Shown: positions 25,591 through 37,473, counted from the stretch's first letter. The stretch: 64,000 nucleotides of DNA from Cantharellus purpuraceus (GCA_025174535.1 JALBUN010000009.1:1116001-1180000); one strand, 5' to 3'. Translations and numbers: made by a program. Notes: generated by a model not told the origin, from the letters alone.

Positions 25591-26370
25591 TTGATGGCCT
25601 GTACAGTCACAAGCCAATATTTGAGAAACACTTCTAGCATCACATAACAGTGGATCATTGAAACCAATATAGTACATGCTAAATTGCCTAGCAATCAATA
25701 ATTGCCACCGCCTTAATAGTGACTGTTCTTTCACCCGTTGATCTCACACAGCAAACAACGCTGAAATTCATGCGCCAGAGGATTTGCTAAGGTTGACAAA
25801 TGAATAGTACTATACGCGCAAATACCTGATGCTGTAATGAGGAAGACGCACCGTATCTTCATTGGCATCTCAGTGTAAGGGGTGTTCGAAGTTCTTTTGC
25901 TATGTGCCAGTCCTTCACCGTGCTCTATGGCTATGTCTTGCATTGCATATTTAGACTCGCTAAGATCGGGTGTTCCTGCAAGGTATAGCTTCCTCAGAGC
26001 ACGGATTCATATGCTGCCTCTCGGACGGTGAAGATGGTTTCATGAGGAATGCCTCAGACATACCTCACCTCTCCGTTGATTGGCTCCAGTGATACTTGAG
26101 AGATTTTTGATTGGTCTCTGGTACTATGTTCAACTTCAAGCTCTCACCGTAACACAAGATCGCCACCTCCTGCACTGTGTTTTGGTATGCAAGTTTGTCC
26201 AGTTTTTCGTTGCACAGTAGCATCATTACTGTGTGAATGTGACAAGCTCGAGGATGTAGGAAGCCCAAGTACGCGTTGGCAACGGGGCGCCCTTATCCCG
26301 GCAATCGCCGACAACGGACTCATCTCTCCACTGTACCAAGTAGACACTCCAATCTTTAAATCCTACAATA
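25591..26370. other. Intergenic, upstream of profilin
   Basis: Only short shadow frames occur here. The profilin promoter and 5' UTR must lie in the last few hundred bases. Confidence 0.45.
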
Positions 26371-26967
26371 ATGTCCTGGCAAAGTAGGTATATTATCATT
26401 TTTCGCACCTCAAATCTGAACACCTGCTGCAGCATACGTTGACACAAATCTCGTCGGCACTGGTAAGATTGCTAAAGCCGCCATCCTTGGCCAGAGCGGT
26501 GGCGTCTGGGCTTCAAGCGCAGCTTACACAGTGCGGTTTTGCTCTCTATTTGCACCAATCGCTCTTGGCTCAACCGCCTGCCCTTTCGCTTTTGGATGCG
26601 CCTACTGTCCATCTGCTGCACTCCTTGCCCCCCTCACTAGCTCTCACAGGATGAGCAGAATGCTGCCATCGCTGCGTTCGGCAAGCCTGACGAAACACAA
26701 GTGAATGGAATTCGTCTTGGAGGGCAGAAATTTTTCACCATTCAGGCTGGAGAACGATCAATCTACGGGAAAAAAGCCGTGTGTTTCGTTCATTTTCGCG
26801 TTCATTATTTATTTGACCATGTGCCCGACTCATAGGGCGACGGCTGTCTGCTTGTAAAGACCAAGCAGGCCATCCTTGTTGCTGAATACATTGCACCAAT
26901 CCAAGCTGCCGAAGCGACACCTATCGTCGAAAGCTTAGCGGACTATCTCATTAGTGTGGGCTACTAG
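26371..26967 (+). CDS. PFY1: Profilin
   Basis: Profilin binds monomeric actin and proline-rich ligands such as formins and controls actin assembly at the growing tip. Exons are 26371-26383, 26433-26530, 26650-26778 and 26836-26967, giving 123 residues, close to the usual 126. The N-terminus MSWQTYVDTNLVGTGKIAKA is the signature of the family, and its first exon is just 13 nt. Then come AAILGQSGGVWASSAAYT, DEQNAAIAAF and VNGIRLGGQKFFTIQAGERS. The C-terminal helix is KTKQAILVAEYIAPIQAAEA, ending ISVGY. All splice sites are canonical and the frame is intact. Confidence 0.95.
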
Positions 26968-28172
26968 GTACGACGTCAGAAACCTCTACCATTTATTAAG
27001 AAAAAATGGGTTTCTCAATGTGTCCCATAGCCATTACGTTCCATTTTGTTCTCATCATAATGATCCGAGGCAGAGAGTTCATGACAATTTTCAATAATGA
27101 GGACGTGGAATGTGGCAAGTTTAGAGGAGATCTCCAGTGTCTATCAACGATTTGTGTATCGCAGTGGCTCCAGGAAACGAACACGTATTCTTCGAGTGTC
27201 TATACAGGCATTGGTAAGAAGCTGTTGGGGTGAACACATTGTACTCGTTGAGCTCCTCTCGATATGCATCATTTTTTCGATTAATTTCTTGTCCAGCTTA
27301 CGTACCACTTGACTGAAAATGACAATACTTCAAGGTGCCAATGCAGTGACCGTAGCATTCTCGCCCACATTCCCTATCGCTTCTTTAACTGCAGTCTCGC
27401 GTGACTCGAGCCTTCGTAGCTGCGAATATTCTGTTAGATAAGCACGAATTAAATTCGTTCTACTTAAGGTAAAAAATGATGGAAGCGCCATCAATCCCGA
27501 GAACGATTCTCATCTAGATCAGAGATTTCTCTTTTCAACTGTTAATCTCGCTTCGCAGCTCCACCAACTGGTTCGGCACTTCGTTATACTCGCTTCTCCG
27601 ACAGTTGACACGCTGCGAAGCGCGGTGTAGTGGTTTCTATAGCCTAGCTGCCAGTCACAAGGAAGGGTCTACTGCAAATGAAATATATGAAAACACGCAG
27701 GGTCAGAGCAGAGTCTAACGAAGTCTAACTTAATGACGCGAAAGATACAAGCCATATTTGTACATCACCATTCAAAGCACGCACGATCGACTTTGCTTCG
27801 TTATAAGTAACGAACTTGCCAGAAGGTGGCAGGGTTAATTTCACCTCCAGTTCTCTTGCCTCAGTCATTGTACACAAATGCCTGATCCTATTACAGTAAT
27901 CGAAGTCGGGTCTAATTTTCCGCTTGAGACGAATCTGCCCCAAAGCGGATACATACATTAGATGAAGTCGGGTGCCGTGGTGCCCTGCGGTATACCCATG
28001 GGAGGCAGGTACTTAGGCGCTGACGCGTGACTGTGATGCCGAGCTTGACAAACCTAATCGACGTGACACCGCCTTTGCACGCAAAGGATAATACATATAG
28101 GCCTTTCAACCTGACCCCTCCCATCATCCCGTATATCTTCCAATTAGTGAATAGGTAACGAGTTATAACGCA
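26968..28172. other. Intergenic; one unassigned minus-strand frame
   Basis: This 1.2 kb lies between profilin and the annexin. A 77-codon minus-strand frame with an ATG (27725-27958, containing LPPSGKFVTYNEAKSIVRAL) has protein-like composition but no recognised family, so I do not call it a gene. The annexin promoter should lie near the right end. Confidence 0.4.
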
Positions 28173-30345
28173 ATGTCGTATCCGAATCAGTACCCCCCGC
28201 CGACGGGTCAGTATGGTGGATATCCGCCACCTCAACAGCAGCAACAATGGGGTCAGCCTCCGCCTCAGGGTGCATATGGCGGGTGTGTGGAGGATAGTTC
28301 CAAGAAGGAGCGACGCAGTATTGACTGATAGTAGATATCCGCCGGCGCCGCCACAGCAAGGAGCTTATCCACCGTATGGGGGCGGGTAAGTACAGGCAAT
28401 CACTGCTCAAGCTGGGTTTGCACGCTAATTTTGGCCTTTGAAGATATGCGCCTCCTCCTGGAGGACCTCAACAAGGAGGGTGTGTCTTGAGATATATATT
28501 CGTAAGCGCCCGGATAATAAAGCCTTCCAATGCAGATACGCAGTACCTCCTGGACCCCCTCCTCCGCAACAAGGAGGGTACGTCATTTTCAAAGACATGC
28601 ATAAGAATGACGCATGACGTACCATTAGGTACACACCTTCCAGTGTTCCTCCTGCCTTCCAGCAACCGGGTTACAACCCACCCTACATGGCGTATGTGCA
28701 CTTCTCCCATTCACATTAATGCTTTAATCAAGATTCAACAACGCTCAGACCCCCACCGCCAGGACAGGCGTATCCGCCACCAAGTCAGCCATATGGCGCA
28801 CCGCCAGCTGCGCCACAAGGATACGGTGCACCACCAGTTGCTCAGCAGCCTTATGGAGGATATCCCGCTCAACAAGGCCCGCTGATGTATCTCGGCGTTC
28901 CTATCCCACCGCCCCCACCAGCCCCCCCTATGTCAGGTTCTCTTCCCGGGTTTGACGCACAGAGAGCCGCGGAGAGCGTTCGAAAGGCCATGAGGGTTGG
29001 TCAAGCCATGAACTCTCGCCCTAGGTCGCTCTGTATCTTACACGCTGACCATACTTATAGGGTTTCGGGACTGACGAGGCTGCGCTGACGAGTGTGATCG
29101 CACCCCTTGACGCGTTCCAGGTGGATGCACTGAGAAGGACGTTTGAGGCTACTACTGGTAAAAGTTTGGTCAAGACTGTCAGTGGTTTCCTCCTTCCTAG
29201 TCTGTTGGACAGTACGTTAAGTATGCGGGGCAGATTGAGAAGGAAACATCGTCATGGTATGAGAATAGTCTACGGGCGAAGGTGCTTGGACCTGTGCTTT
29301 TTGATTGCTGGCTCATTAACCGGTGCGTATGCCGCATTTTCTGACATTGGTAGAACTAATTTATTCTACAGCGCTTGTGCAGGGGGTGGGACGCACGAAG
29401 ACATTCTCAGCGGTATGTACATGCACCAATGGCGTCATAATTCTCAGAACTTGACATTGCCACGATCAGAAATTCTTCTGGATAGAACAAACGGTACGTT
29501 ATTTGATCGAACCTCGCGTTATTCACTCTAACAACCTTGTCCCAGGTGAAATACAAACCCTCAAAGCTGCATACCACGCCACCTACCGTCGTGATCTCTC
29601 TTCCGTCATTCGCTCTGACCTATCTGGGAAGACCGAGCGACTTTTCAACATGGCACTCGTAGGCAACAGAGAAGAGGGCGAATACGTCGACCAGGCACGC
29701 GTACAAGCTGACGTGCAGTCATTGTACAGAGCTGGCCAGGGTCAGATAGGGACAGATGAGATCACCATGTGAGTCCTGCGCGCGAAACGAATGCTCCTGT
29801 GTCGAAACACAGTCTCACTGTTTCGTTGCAGATGTGGTATCATCGTTTCTCGCTCGCCTGCACACCTACGTGCACTCGCGCACGCTTATCCACAAGCACA
29901 CAGACGAAAACTTTCCAAAGGTATACCATCCACTATATACAAGTGTTTGCTCGTAATGGCCAGAGCTGATGTTTCCATCGTTTTAGCAATTGATCGCGAG
30001 TTCTCGGGACACATGGACGAGGCTTTGCAGTTTGTGGCAAAGGGTGCTGAAGGCGATGGATACGGGGTGCATCGTGACGTCGAGCTAATCGAAGAGTCTA
30101 TGAAAGGTATGGGAACGAAAGACGAACGTCTCAGTAAGTCGCCTATGCAGCATACATTCCATAATTTCATTACGTTTCCTTCTGTGACAGTTTACCGTGT
30201 TATCCGAGCACACTGGAATCGTCCAAGATTCCAAGCCATCAAGCAGACGTTCCACCAGAAGTACGGCAAGACCTTGATGGCAAGGGTCAGAGGAGAGACA
30301 AATGGGGACTACAGGGATTTCATGAGTGCCGTTATCGGAAATTAG
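28173..30345 (+). CDS. Annexin with Pro/Gly/Tyr-rich N-terminal tail
   Basis: Annexins bind acidic phospholipid membranes in a calcium-dependent way. Fourteen exons (28173-28282, 28335-28385, 28444-28479, 28536-28577, 28629-28691, 28749-28995, 29061-29177, 29234-29322, 29372-29412, 29470-29493, 29546-29768, 29832-29920, 29987-30133, 30191-30345) give 477 residues in perfect frame. Residues 1 to about 180 are a low-complexity YPPPxxPPQQGG tail. Four annexin repeats follow: GFGTDEAALTSVIAPLDAFQ, then ACAGGGTHEDILSEILLDRT, then GTDEITICGIIVSRSPAHLR, then GMGTKDERLIYRVIRAHWNR, ending DFMSAVIGN. It belongs to the fungal annexin C type. The tail resembles that of annexin A7/A11, which drives condensation or scaffold binding in animals; such a role here is inference. 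Confidence 0.93.
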
Positions 30346-30603
30346 TATGCTGGCTTCGTCAAAGGCGATCGATTGGATGTGCAAATTAGTTTTATTCCGC
30401 TCGAATTATGTGTACGACCAAGGCTTCTGTGGAGAATTGGCTTGTTTTTTTTATTGATAACAGTGAATGCTGCTTCCTTTAAGGCGCGTGAAACTTGATA
30501 GCTATAATCATAGTGCCGTCCATACGAGTCGCTTTTCATCAATTGAAGGATCTTGCCTGCTGAGACCTCTTTGCTGGACGTGGACATAGTGCAGAAATGG
30601 TGT

Positions 30604-31550
30604 CTATAGGAGACCTGAAAAGCCAAGAAGGTCGGTCACTCCCCACTCAAGACTGCGAAAGGCATCGCTCTGTTCCTTCCCAGTCATGCCTATTCTACCA
30701 CGCCACTGATATCGATTAGGACCAGTCAAAAGAGACGGGGTTATCGGAATTTCCTCCAAAGACCGGACGTAGTGTTCTATAAGATGGGGAAGATCTTTGG
30801 ATTCCATATTCCCATACCAGTCGCCATGAGGAAAGACAAGCAAATTGGGAGCATTTCTAGAGTAGAGGTATCCTCAGACTCCCAAGTGGCTGAGTCGGAG
30901 GGATAAAATACCCACTTGTGACCACCGACATGGCCTACCTCAGCAACTCGTGACTTACCTTGATGGTCCAAAAGCATCCCACGGCCACCGAGTTCCTTTC
31001 TGAGATCACTAACAAGCTCACCACCTCGAACTCCACACCTGCAGTCTCGGCTCATATGTGTGCAGATGTAAAAATATGGACCAGAGGCCGCCATATCTTC
31101 TTCACACTCGGCGGCGGAGCTCGTGTTTCGGAAAGCCGATTCCACGACTTCTCCCGCATTTCGCATAGAAATTGATGGGATATCGACGCGATTGCAGACT
31201 TCTTGCGAGCCAGTCTTCTGCCATAGCGTCGCGCTGTAGGCTTCTTCTGACTGCCGGGCAGCGCCAGCTGGTTGTTCTCCCAGCCAACAAAAGTTGACAA
31301 GGCCATGGCTTTCATGAAGTCTTCTCTTACATTCGAGATATAGGCGAGACGTGAATGTCGAAGCCCATTAGAAAGGAGGATCACGAGCGTGGATGATGAG
31401 ATATGAAGTATGATATGGGACAGTCCCTGCGAGACAGGTGGATCGAGGGGGACGAGGGAAGAGAGATGTACTGGTAGGAGGCGATGTTGAAGTGTAGTGA
31501 CAAACCTTTACAGGTTTTAGACACCGAGCAGCTTTGGCTCGCTGCAGCAT
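30604..31550 (-). pseudogene. Sucrase/ferredoxin-like (AIM32/APD1-type) protein with one in-frame stop
   Basis: This family has a thioredoxin-like ferredoxin fold and, in yeast Apd1/Aim32, binds a 2Fe-2S cluster through Cys and His residues. Two exons (31550-30916 and 30856-30604) form one continuous frame of 296 codons. It starts MLQRAKAARCLKPVK and continues LAGTVPYHTSYLIIHARDPP. Key parts are the cysteine motif YICTHMSRDCRCGVRGG, the HVGGHK motif, then LLVFPHGDWYGN and WRGRIGMTGKEQ. The one fault is a TAA at 31370-31368 (codon 61). No GT-AG intron of suitable length removes it while keeping the frame. Everything downstream is well preserved, so the damage is recent, or the base is a sequencing error or polymorphism. 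Confidence 0.75.
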
Positions 31551-31728
31551 GACGGAATGTCGGCTGTCACCATGGTATTGGATCTTCCTATAGAACCCAG
31601 GGATTCGGCTCTACGCAGTGACTTACCGCCACGTGCAATAGAGATCTAGGTGCAATCTAGCCAGCCAAGTGTTATGTACATAAAATCGGCAGAACGGACC
31701 TCAAATTTTTACGCTTAGAATTTCACTT

Positions 31729-33113
31729 ATGGAAGACACCATCAGCGAGAACGCCTCGTTCGCTGGAAGCTACCGTGCCAAAGCAGAACCAATAACGCTC
31801 GACATCACGTACGATGATCCTGAGCTTCATTCCCTTGTATCTGTCACGTCTAGCGAGCGGGATAATGAAAACCTAAGGGATAGTCTCATGCAGGGTCGTT
31901 TGAGGATCGATCTTTGGGCTCTCGGACTCCCCGCGCCTGATGAAATAACAAGTCTCTGCACAGTAGACAATCACTGCCTCTGTGTTCAAGCAGTTGTAAC
32001 ATGTAATGAGATGGTAAACAATGTTTCACTTGATGTGAGTCTCACTGATTAGCGAGCCATAGGACCTGTCATCGCTGTCGGATCCTACGAACAAGTATTG
32101 TCAACAACTCAAAATGTGTGAATCTGCTTAATGTTCGGTCTGGGATTTGTCTTGACTTCTTCCATTTCCAGAAAGAGCATCACCATTGTGCAGAGGTATG
32201 TACATCACTAGTTTCATGATATCCTCAGTTGTATCAATCTCTCAGATCTCCACGTCCAAACCTTGCTGCCTCCGATCGGGAGTCACCTATCACGACGGTG
32301 TACGATTATTATCGCCGCTCTCATCTTCAAGGAGGCCCTTCCCCCTGCACCCCACTCGCTTCTATACTTCCATTCGTCCCAATCTCAACATGGGAACTAA
32401 ATAAAAAGGATTCAAGGTCCATCGTTGATCATATGCGTGCCATTGATGCACCTCGTAAAGACTGGGACGGACTAGAAAAGAAGTTATTTGCTACGGAACT
32501 TGAACTTGCACTCCAGACTCGGAGACTCAGAGACGCCCAGCGCGAGCTACAGCAATGTCAGGCACAGGTAAACAAGCTTGCATCACAGCTCAAAGGCGAG
32601 GAACACGAGCCCGTTTCGGCCGAAGGACGATTCGGAGAGGGCGCAGGGGTGACAGCAACGGCATCTGCAGATCATGCTGCCGAGCATTCAGTCGCGAATG
32701 AGAGCCACGCATCCAAAGCCCTAGAAGCTCAGGAGATTGCGGGAGATGACTATAAGTCTGAGCTTCAGTCGTGTGTTAGATGCGAGCTACGAAGTCATTC
32801 AGCCATGTTATCTGAGCTGCATCTTCATGCGATGGAGCTTCGAGTTAGCATGTTTGAGCGTAGGCAGACTGAGACTGAGAGTCATGCTGTGCGATTGTTT
32901 GATGCTCTACAATCGGAAAGAAGGTTGAGGCTGGGATTAGAGGCTGAGTTAGTTGCGGAAAGGCACAAACGACGGGGCGCCGAGGCAATGGCAGAAGCGA
33001 TCGCGGGTGAGGCAAGATGGCCCTTCATCATGCCCGACATGCTCGACATCTTCTTGAAACTAGAGGGTATGGTGGAAGAGGTGAATCGTGAAAGTAAAGA
33101 GGTTAAACCATGA
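31729..33113 (+). CDS. Coiled-coil protein with C-terminal PFIMP module
   Basis: I recognise no named family. Exons 31729-32013, 32063-32115, 32172-32195 and 32246-33113 join in frame to 409 residues. The N-terminal 95 residues look folded (ITYDDPELHSLVSV, LRIDLWALGLPAPDE). A Ser/Pro-rich linker follows, then a long heptad-rich helix (ELALQTRRLRDAQRELQQCQ onward). The C-terminus, ERHKRRGAEAMAEA then ARWPFIMPDMLDIFLKLEGM, resembles the end of the protein at 56450-59324. The gene is divergent from the sucrase/ferredoxin-like gene (178 bp) and convergent with UBR7, with 62 bp between stop codons. It looks like a lineage-specific structural or adaptor protein; no function is claimed. Confidence 0.7.
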
Positions 33114-33175
33114 TGTGATCCACGATACAAATACATGCTTGTTAATCTAAATTTGAACATACGTACAGTCTCATG

Positions 33176-34815
33176 TTATCCCTTTGCTGTTTGGGTTTTT
33201 GTCTCGAAAAATTCACGAACATCCTCTTCTCGAACAATCCGACCATCTTGCGCAAAGGGGCGCAGATAGTTCATTAGTTCGTCTCTACAAGACGAATAGT
33301 CAGCGATCATGATGGGAACTGGGCAGGGATAGGGGAGGGGGCAAGAAAAAACCACGGTATTGAAGTAAAATCCAAGCAGGTGATTTTTTAAGACCTACCG
33401 CATGACGTTGTATGCCCTGATTCCGTCAATGGCACGGTCCCTGGGAAGATTCAATAGTGCACGCATACCCAATTCTTCAAGTGACACTCCTGCGGGCAAT
33501 TAGATGGCGTAAAATCATATTTACCAAATACCAAAGTGACGTACCAGAGTCAGGGTCCTCAGGCGGCTCGTACGTTTCTTCCTCCTCCAAAAGGCAATAG
33601 TGCTTTTGGAGAGATGAGAGGCACTTGATGAAACACATTCAAAGAAAAAGGGACTTGCGGGTTAAAGAAGAGATTACCTTGGGACATCTGCACCATCTTT
33701 CGCGCCATCCCTCCGTTAAAAAAATGTCTCCCTCTCCAATTGGTCCAATCGCTGTTTCTCCGGTGGCAGGACCTTGTGCAACTTGCCTGAGCAAGCGGTT
33801 TAAGACTTGTTGTGCAGCAGAATTTATGGGAGGTGCAAGACAGGGTGTGCAATATTTAGCTTGCGAGACCAGCGACTCTTCTTCTGACGAGCCAATGATC
33901 ACTGAATCATCCTCTGTCCGAGGCCTCTTCAATGTTCTCTCTTCGTTTCCGCCCACATCAAGTTCTCCGTCAGCACGGTCGCGCTTCCGATCTTGCTTCT
34001 CCCGGGATGCAACGGCCCCCGTCGACTCATCCTCACCATGAAGCACCTTCCACCGTGGATCAATGCCTCCCTCTTCAACCAAAGTGGCTGATTTGGTACC
34101 CTCCTCTGTGACGACCATCATTATGTTTGTTGTACCAGCCCATCTTCTTAGTGTCTCGTTTCCAAGCACACACGTTCCACAAATCAGTGAATCGTACGTG
34201 GAAGAAGGAAGAAGAGGAGACGGGAGGTCATTCGACGCGTTTGAATCTATATCAGCCACATCATCCGACCCATCAGCTGGCGGATCTGGCGTCGAGGGTC
34301 GTTCATTCGGGCGGGTGCGGAGGTTGAGGCAAGATTCATGGTACCAATCTTCGCAGACCACGCACTGCACCATCGTCTCCCTTTCACGCTTGGCATCGTA
34401 CGGTCTATGACACCTGCAAAACTTCCCTTGAAAGTTCTGACCGTACGTGTTGCTCTCGTTGCCCTCCACAACATCCTTGTGCAAAGTGCAGTCTGTATTA
34501 CCCACGCGAGTAGGACAATCGCAGACAAAGGCGCGCTTTGGAAAAAGTTCTATTTGCTCTGAAATGGTGCCAGCGATGTTTGAGTCTTTAAATGCCCATA
34601 ACAGGTCTAACATGGAATTCACCGTGATCTCCATGACATGCCACCGAACAGGCGGAGCATAGACCACGCGGTATAGCACAGGTAAGACAGAGATGAACAG
34701 CCTGCCTGATGGGTCCATGAGAATGTGTGCATTTATCGAAAGAATGTGGCACAGCGAGGGCTGCTTCATGTACGAGCGAGGCTTCTGACGCGATGAGGGT
34801 ACTGAGGGAAGCCAT
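33176..34815 (-). CDS. UBR7: UBR7-type E3 ubiquitin ligase (UBR box plus PHD finger)
   Basis: UBR7 proteins (Mlo2 in fission yeast) carry an N-recognin UBR box and an atypical PHD finger, and in animals ubiquitinate histone H2B. The protein starts MASLSTLIASEASLVHEAAL at 34815. The UBR box is FDKCTHSHGPIRQAVHLCLT, GLCSACSVACHGDH and, after an intron, EQIELFPKRAFVCDCPT. The PHD finger has FCRCHRPYD, MVQCVVCEDWYHESCL and ICGTCVLGN. A low-complexity acidic linker follows. The C-terminal block has YEPPEDPDSGVSLEELGMRA, LPRDRAIDGIRAYNVMRDEL and REEDVREFFE, which is diagnostic of UBR7. Introns were placed near 34570-34740, 33640-33680, 33490-33545 and 33290-33400. It is intact and divergent from ATG12. 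Confidence 0.92.
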
Positions 34816-35121
34816 AAAGACTTATATGTCCAGAAAGAAAAATCAAGCGCAAAGCCTTCCAATGGTACAGAATTATTGTCAGAGAGCAACATATAGGAAT
34901 CCAGTCCAGGTGCGACTCACGAGACCGGATAAACCGTAGCTCCTCTTTCGCTCTAGAAAGACGTGTTAGTCGCGCCCGCTAGGACTTGGAGATGGAACCT
35001 GGCTACAGTTTGTAAGTCGCTGAAGAGAACCACTGTTTAAACGCTCTCGTAGCGTGGCACTGGTAGATGCACAGACTGCAGTCACGTCACACTGTGACCT
35101 CGTGACGTAACCTAGTTGAGG
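34816..35121. promoter_or_regulatory. Shared upstream region of UBR7 and ATG12
   Basis: 306 bp separate the divergent start codons. The short repeat of GTGACGT/TCACGTCAC-like sequence around 35085-35110 (CACGTCACACTGTGACCTCGTGACGT) contains CRE/bZIP-like cores, a possible but unproven regulatory element. Confidence 0.35.
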
Positions 35122-35719
35122 ATGTCGACCAACGCTCCACTGTCTGACGTCTTCTCTACGACGTTACCTAACCCAGTAGCCTCGAAAGGGCTTGTTGTGG
35201 ATGCGCTGGAAATTTACAGAAAAAAGGACTCCTCAAAAGGTTCGTATTTCCGTACCTACCACAGTATCCGCCCTTTCTTGCCTTCCTGTCTAACATGTAC
35301 CAGTCGTTGTACGCTTCAAGGCAGTCGGAAATGCTCCCATAATGAAGCAAAACTTTTATAAAATTACCGCTGCGAATCGATTTCAGGCTGTGATTCAATT
35401 CCTGAGGAAGGAACTCGGTTGGAAGGCCACAGATCCGCTGGTGAGTTGGTCAAGCTTTTTCCTGGTTTGCAAAGCTGACGTGTTTAGTTTACATACATCA
35501 ATTTAGCATTCTCTCCTGCACCTGATGATACTGTGGCGAACCTTTACAAAGTAAGCCCCCCCTTGCTAAGGACGAATAATTGCTGAACCGAACGAACCCA
35601 GTGTTTCGCCACAGATGGGCATCTCATAGTCAATTACAGGTAAACTTATGTCGATGTACCTCGCGAAGAGACCCTCATGCTGACGCACGGTTTGAAGTTC
35701 TACAGCAGCCTGGGGCTGA
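35122..35719 (+). CDS. ATG12: Autophagy ubiquitin-like protein ATG12
   Basis: ATG12 is conjugated through its C-terminal glycine to ATG5 and drives ATG8 lipidation during autophagosome formation. Exons are 35122-35239, 35304-35440, 35488-35550, 35602-35639 and 35698-35719, giving 125 residues. After a 40-residue lead comes the ubiquitin fold: VVVRFKAVGNAPIMKQNFYK, ITAANRFQAVIQFLRKELGW, DPLFTYINLAFSPAPDDTVA, NLYKCFATDGHLIVNYSSTA, ending AAWG. The terminal Trp-Gly is obtained only if the last intron ends at TTTGAAG (35697). A second AG at 35705 would replace it with a different tail. Domain, length and C-terminus fit the family. Confidence 0.93.
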
Positions 35720-36104
35720 ATTCACGCACCACCCACCTCGTATACCGTCTTTGGTTCTTGGTGGTTTGTACCATCTATGATCATCGCGTTTCTAGTGTTT
35801 ATACTCGGGTTTTGAATTCAAGTAACTGAGAGCTACTGGCAGGATTGTTGTGTGTACCGATACAGAATCAACTGATGCAGATGTAACATATTCGTATTGT
35901 GAGAGAACATGTTTGCGCCAAATGTCCCTTCTAATTAAGCTCTCTGAACACAATAAAAACTGGTTTACTGTGGTGCTAGTGACTTCATCTATAGTGAGTA
36001 ACGAATCCGTGACTTGTTTATATGCAAAGGGTAAAATATGAGAAATTACAAGACTTGTGGTTAACCTTGCAAAGTGGACTGCACGGACGGTCAACCGGTC
36101 AGCT

Positions 36105-37466
36105 TCAAGTCAAAGGCACGCCTTGTCGCCACTGCTCCATATAGTCACTGCGTTCCTGCTCTTTCTTGCGATGGCGTTCCATTGCAGCTGGAGAATTTCC
36201 CCAGAAGAAGAGCATTACATCATCCTCATCCCATTGCACATGGTCATCCTTTGAGTCCATAATCTCCCCAGGCTGGTCTCCGGCTGCGACACTCCCAGCA
36301 CCACCTTCCCTCACACCCCTCACCGCATCACGTTTCTGGATTGTGGATGCCCTATTGTGCACTGTCCTAGTAGGTCTCATGGGAACTGGAATAGGCACAG
36401 TTGGGCGAGGAATGTTGGGGCGCATCTCAAGGACTTCTTTCCCATGCCCCCACCAGCACCATAATTGTAGTGCAGTAACAGGCCTGACGGCTTTGGTTCT
36501 AAAGTATCTTTCTTGAAAGCAGCATCAATATTGTTTGGGATGTACACAAGTTGGCGCCATGTTGGTTCTATCAGCCACTGTAGCGTATAACGCACGTCAT
36601 CGGGGTAGGCAGCCTCTTCAGGTGGCTCAAGGACTCGGTTACCTTGGGGAATGTCAGTTGTGGTAAGAACATGGTTTGGAGTCTGAGAAGTGATGGGCTC
36701 AGAGAGACAAATCAAATTTGGTCCAAAGACACGGACCTTGAGTATTACAACATGGCGTGGATCAAACCGGGAGTGTACCAAATTGTCTGCAAGGACACCA
36801 TTGCGAATATCGTTGATGTTCGTCATATCGCCCACTTCCTCCTCATAGTTTGGACGATTCTCTATGATCAACCGAAACCACTGAAGTGGAAAAAGCGCAG
36901 GCGATCAGATATCCTGCCAGTGCAATAATACTGCTAAGCGTACCTCAGAGCCGCTGCTATAGGGAATGATATGCATACCAGTTCCATAACTGGACAATGC
37001 TGTGAACACACAACACGCATCACGTTCGAGCAGGCTGCTACGGAAATAATTGCGAGTGTCTGTACTTTCCGAAGGCACGGTTGACCGTTGCTTAATTACT
37101 TCCGGGTCGATTGCGTAGTCAAGTTCTTCCCTCGACGGCGGACACGTCAGTGTTTCCTTGCACTGGGGACAATAGTTTAAAAGACAACTCACCCAAACCC
37201 GCCGTGGGTGTGTCATAGTAGTACAACCCTCTGTCATCCAGATCGCCGTCGAAGTTCAACGGTCTAGTGCTTCCACGTTCCGTCAACCAGCCCTCAGCCC
37301 CAAGGACGCACCAGCCGAGGAAGGCAAGGTATTTCCGAGGTTTCAAACACAAAGAAGAGATGGTGTTTATAGGGATTTGGAGGTAGAACCGCGGGTTGCG
37401 CACAAGCACAAGGCGAACATGGTCTGAGGGAATATCATCTGCGGATCCGGACTGGGGTGTAGACAT
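36105..37466 (-). CDS. HNH-nuclease-domain protein with apparent frameshift
   Basis: This belongs to a large basidiomycete family with a central HNH-like endonuclease domain of unknown role. It starts MSTPQSGSADD at 37466. The core reads SSLLERDACCVF, then MHIIPYSSGSE, and after an intron EWFRLIIENRPNY and NINDIRNGVLA, with FDPRHVVILK joined across another intron to TPNHVLTTTDIP. The C-terminal part (HGKEVLEMRPNIPRPTVPIP to the stop at 36105) is one base out of frame with the upstream exon. The shift lies in the G-rich run at 36444-36458. A single missing base there would explain it, so this may be a recent pseudogene or an assembly error. The intron near 37170-37210 is also uncertain. Confidence 0.65.
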
Positions 37467-37473
37467 GGCCCTT

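Noticed and set aside
27725..27958. 77-codon minus-strand frame with LPPSGKFVTYNEAK
   Set aside because: It is protein-like but isolated. No homologue is recognised and there is no supporting neighbour exon.
32035..32062. 28-nt GTGAGT...ATAG intron in the 31729 gene
   Set aside because: Too short to splice. The GTAAAC donor at 32014 gives a 49-nt intron in the same phase and was preferred.
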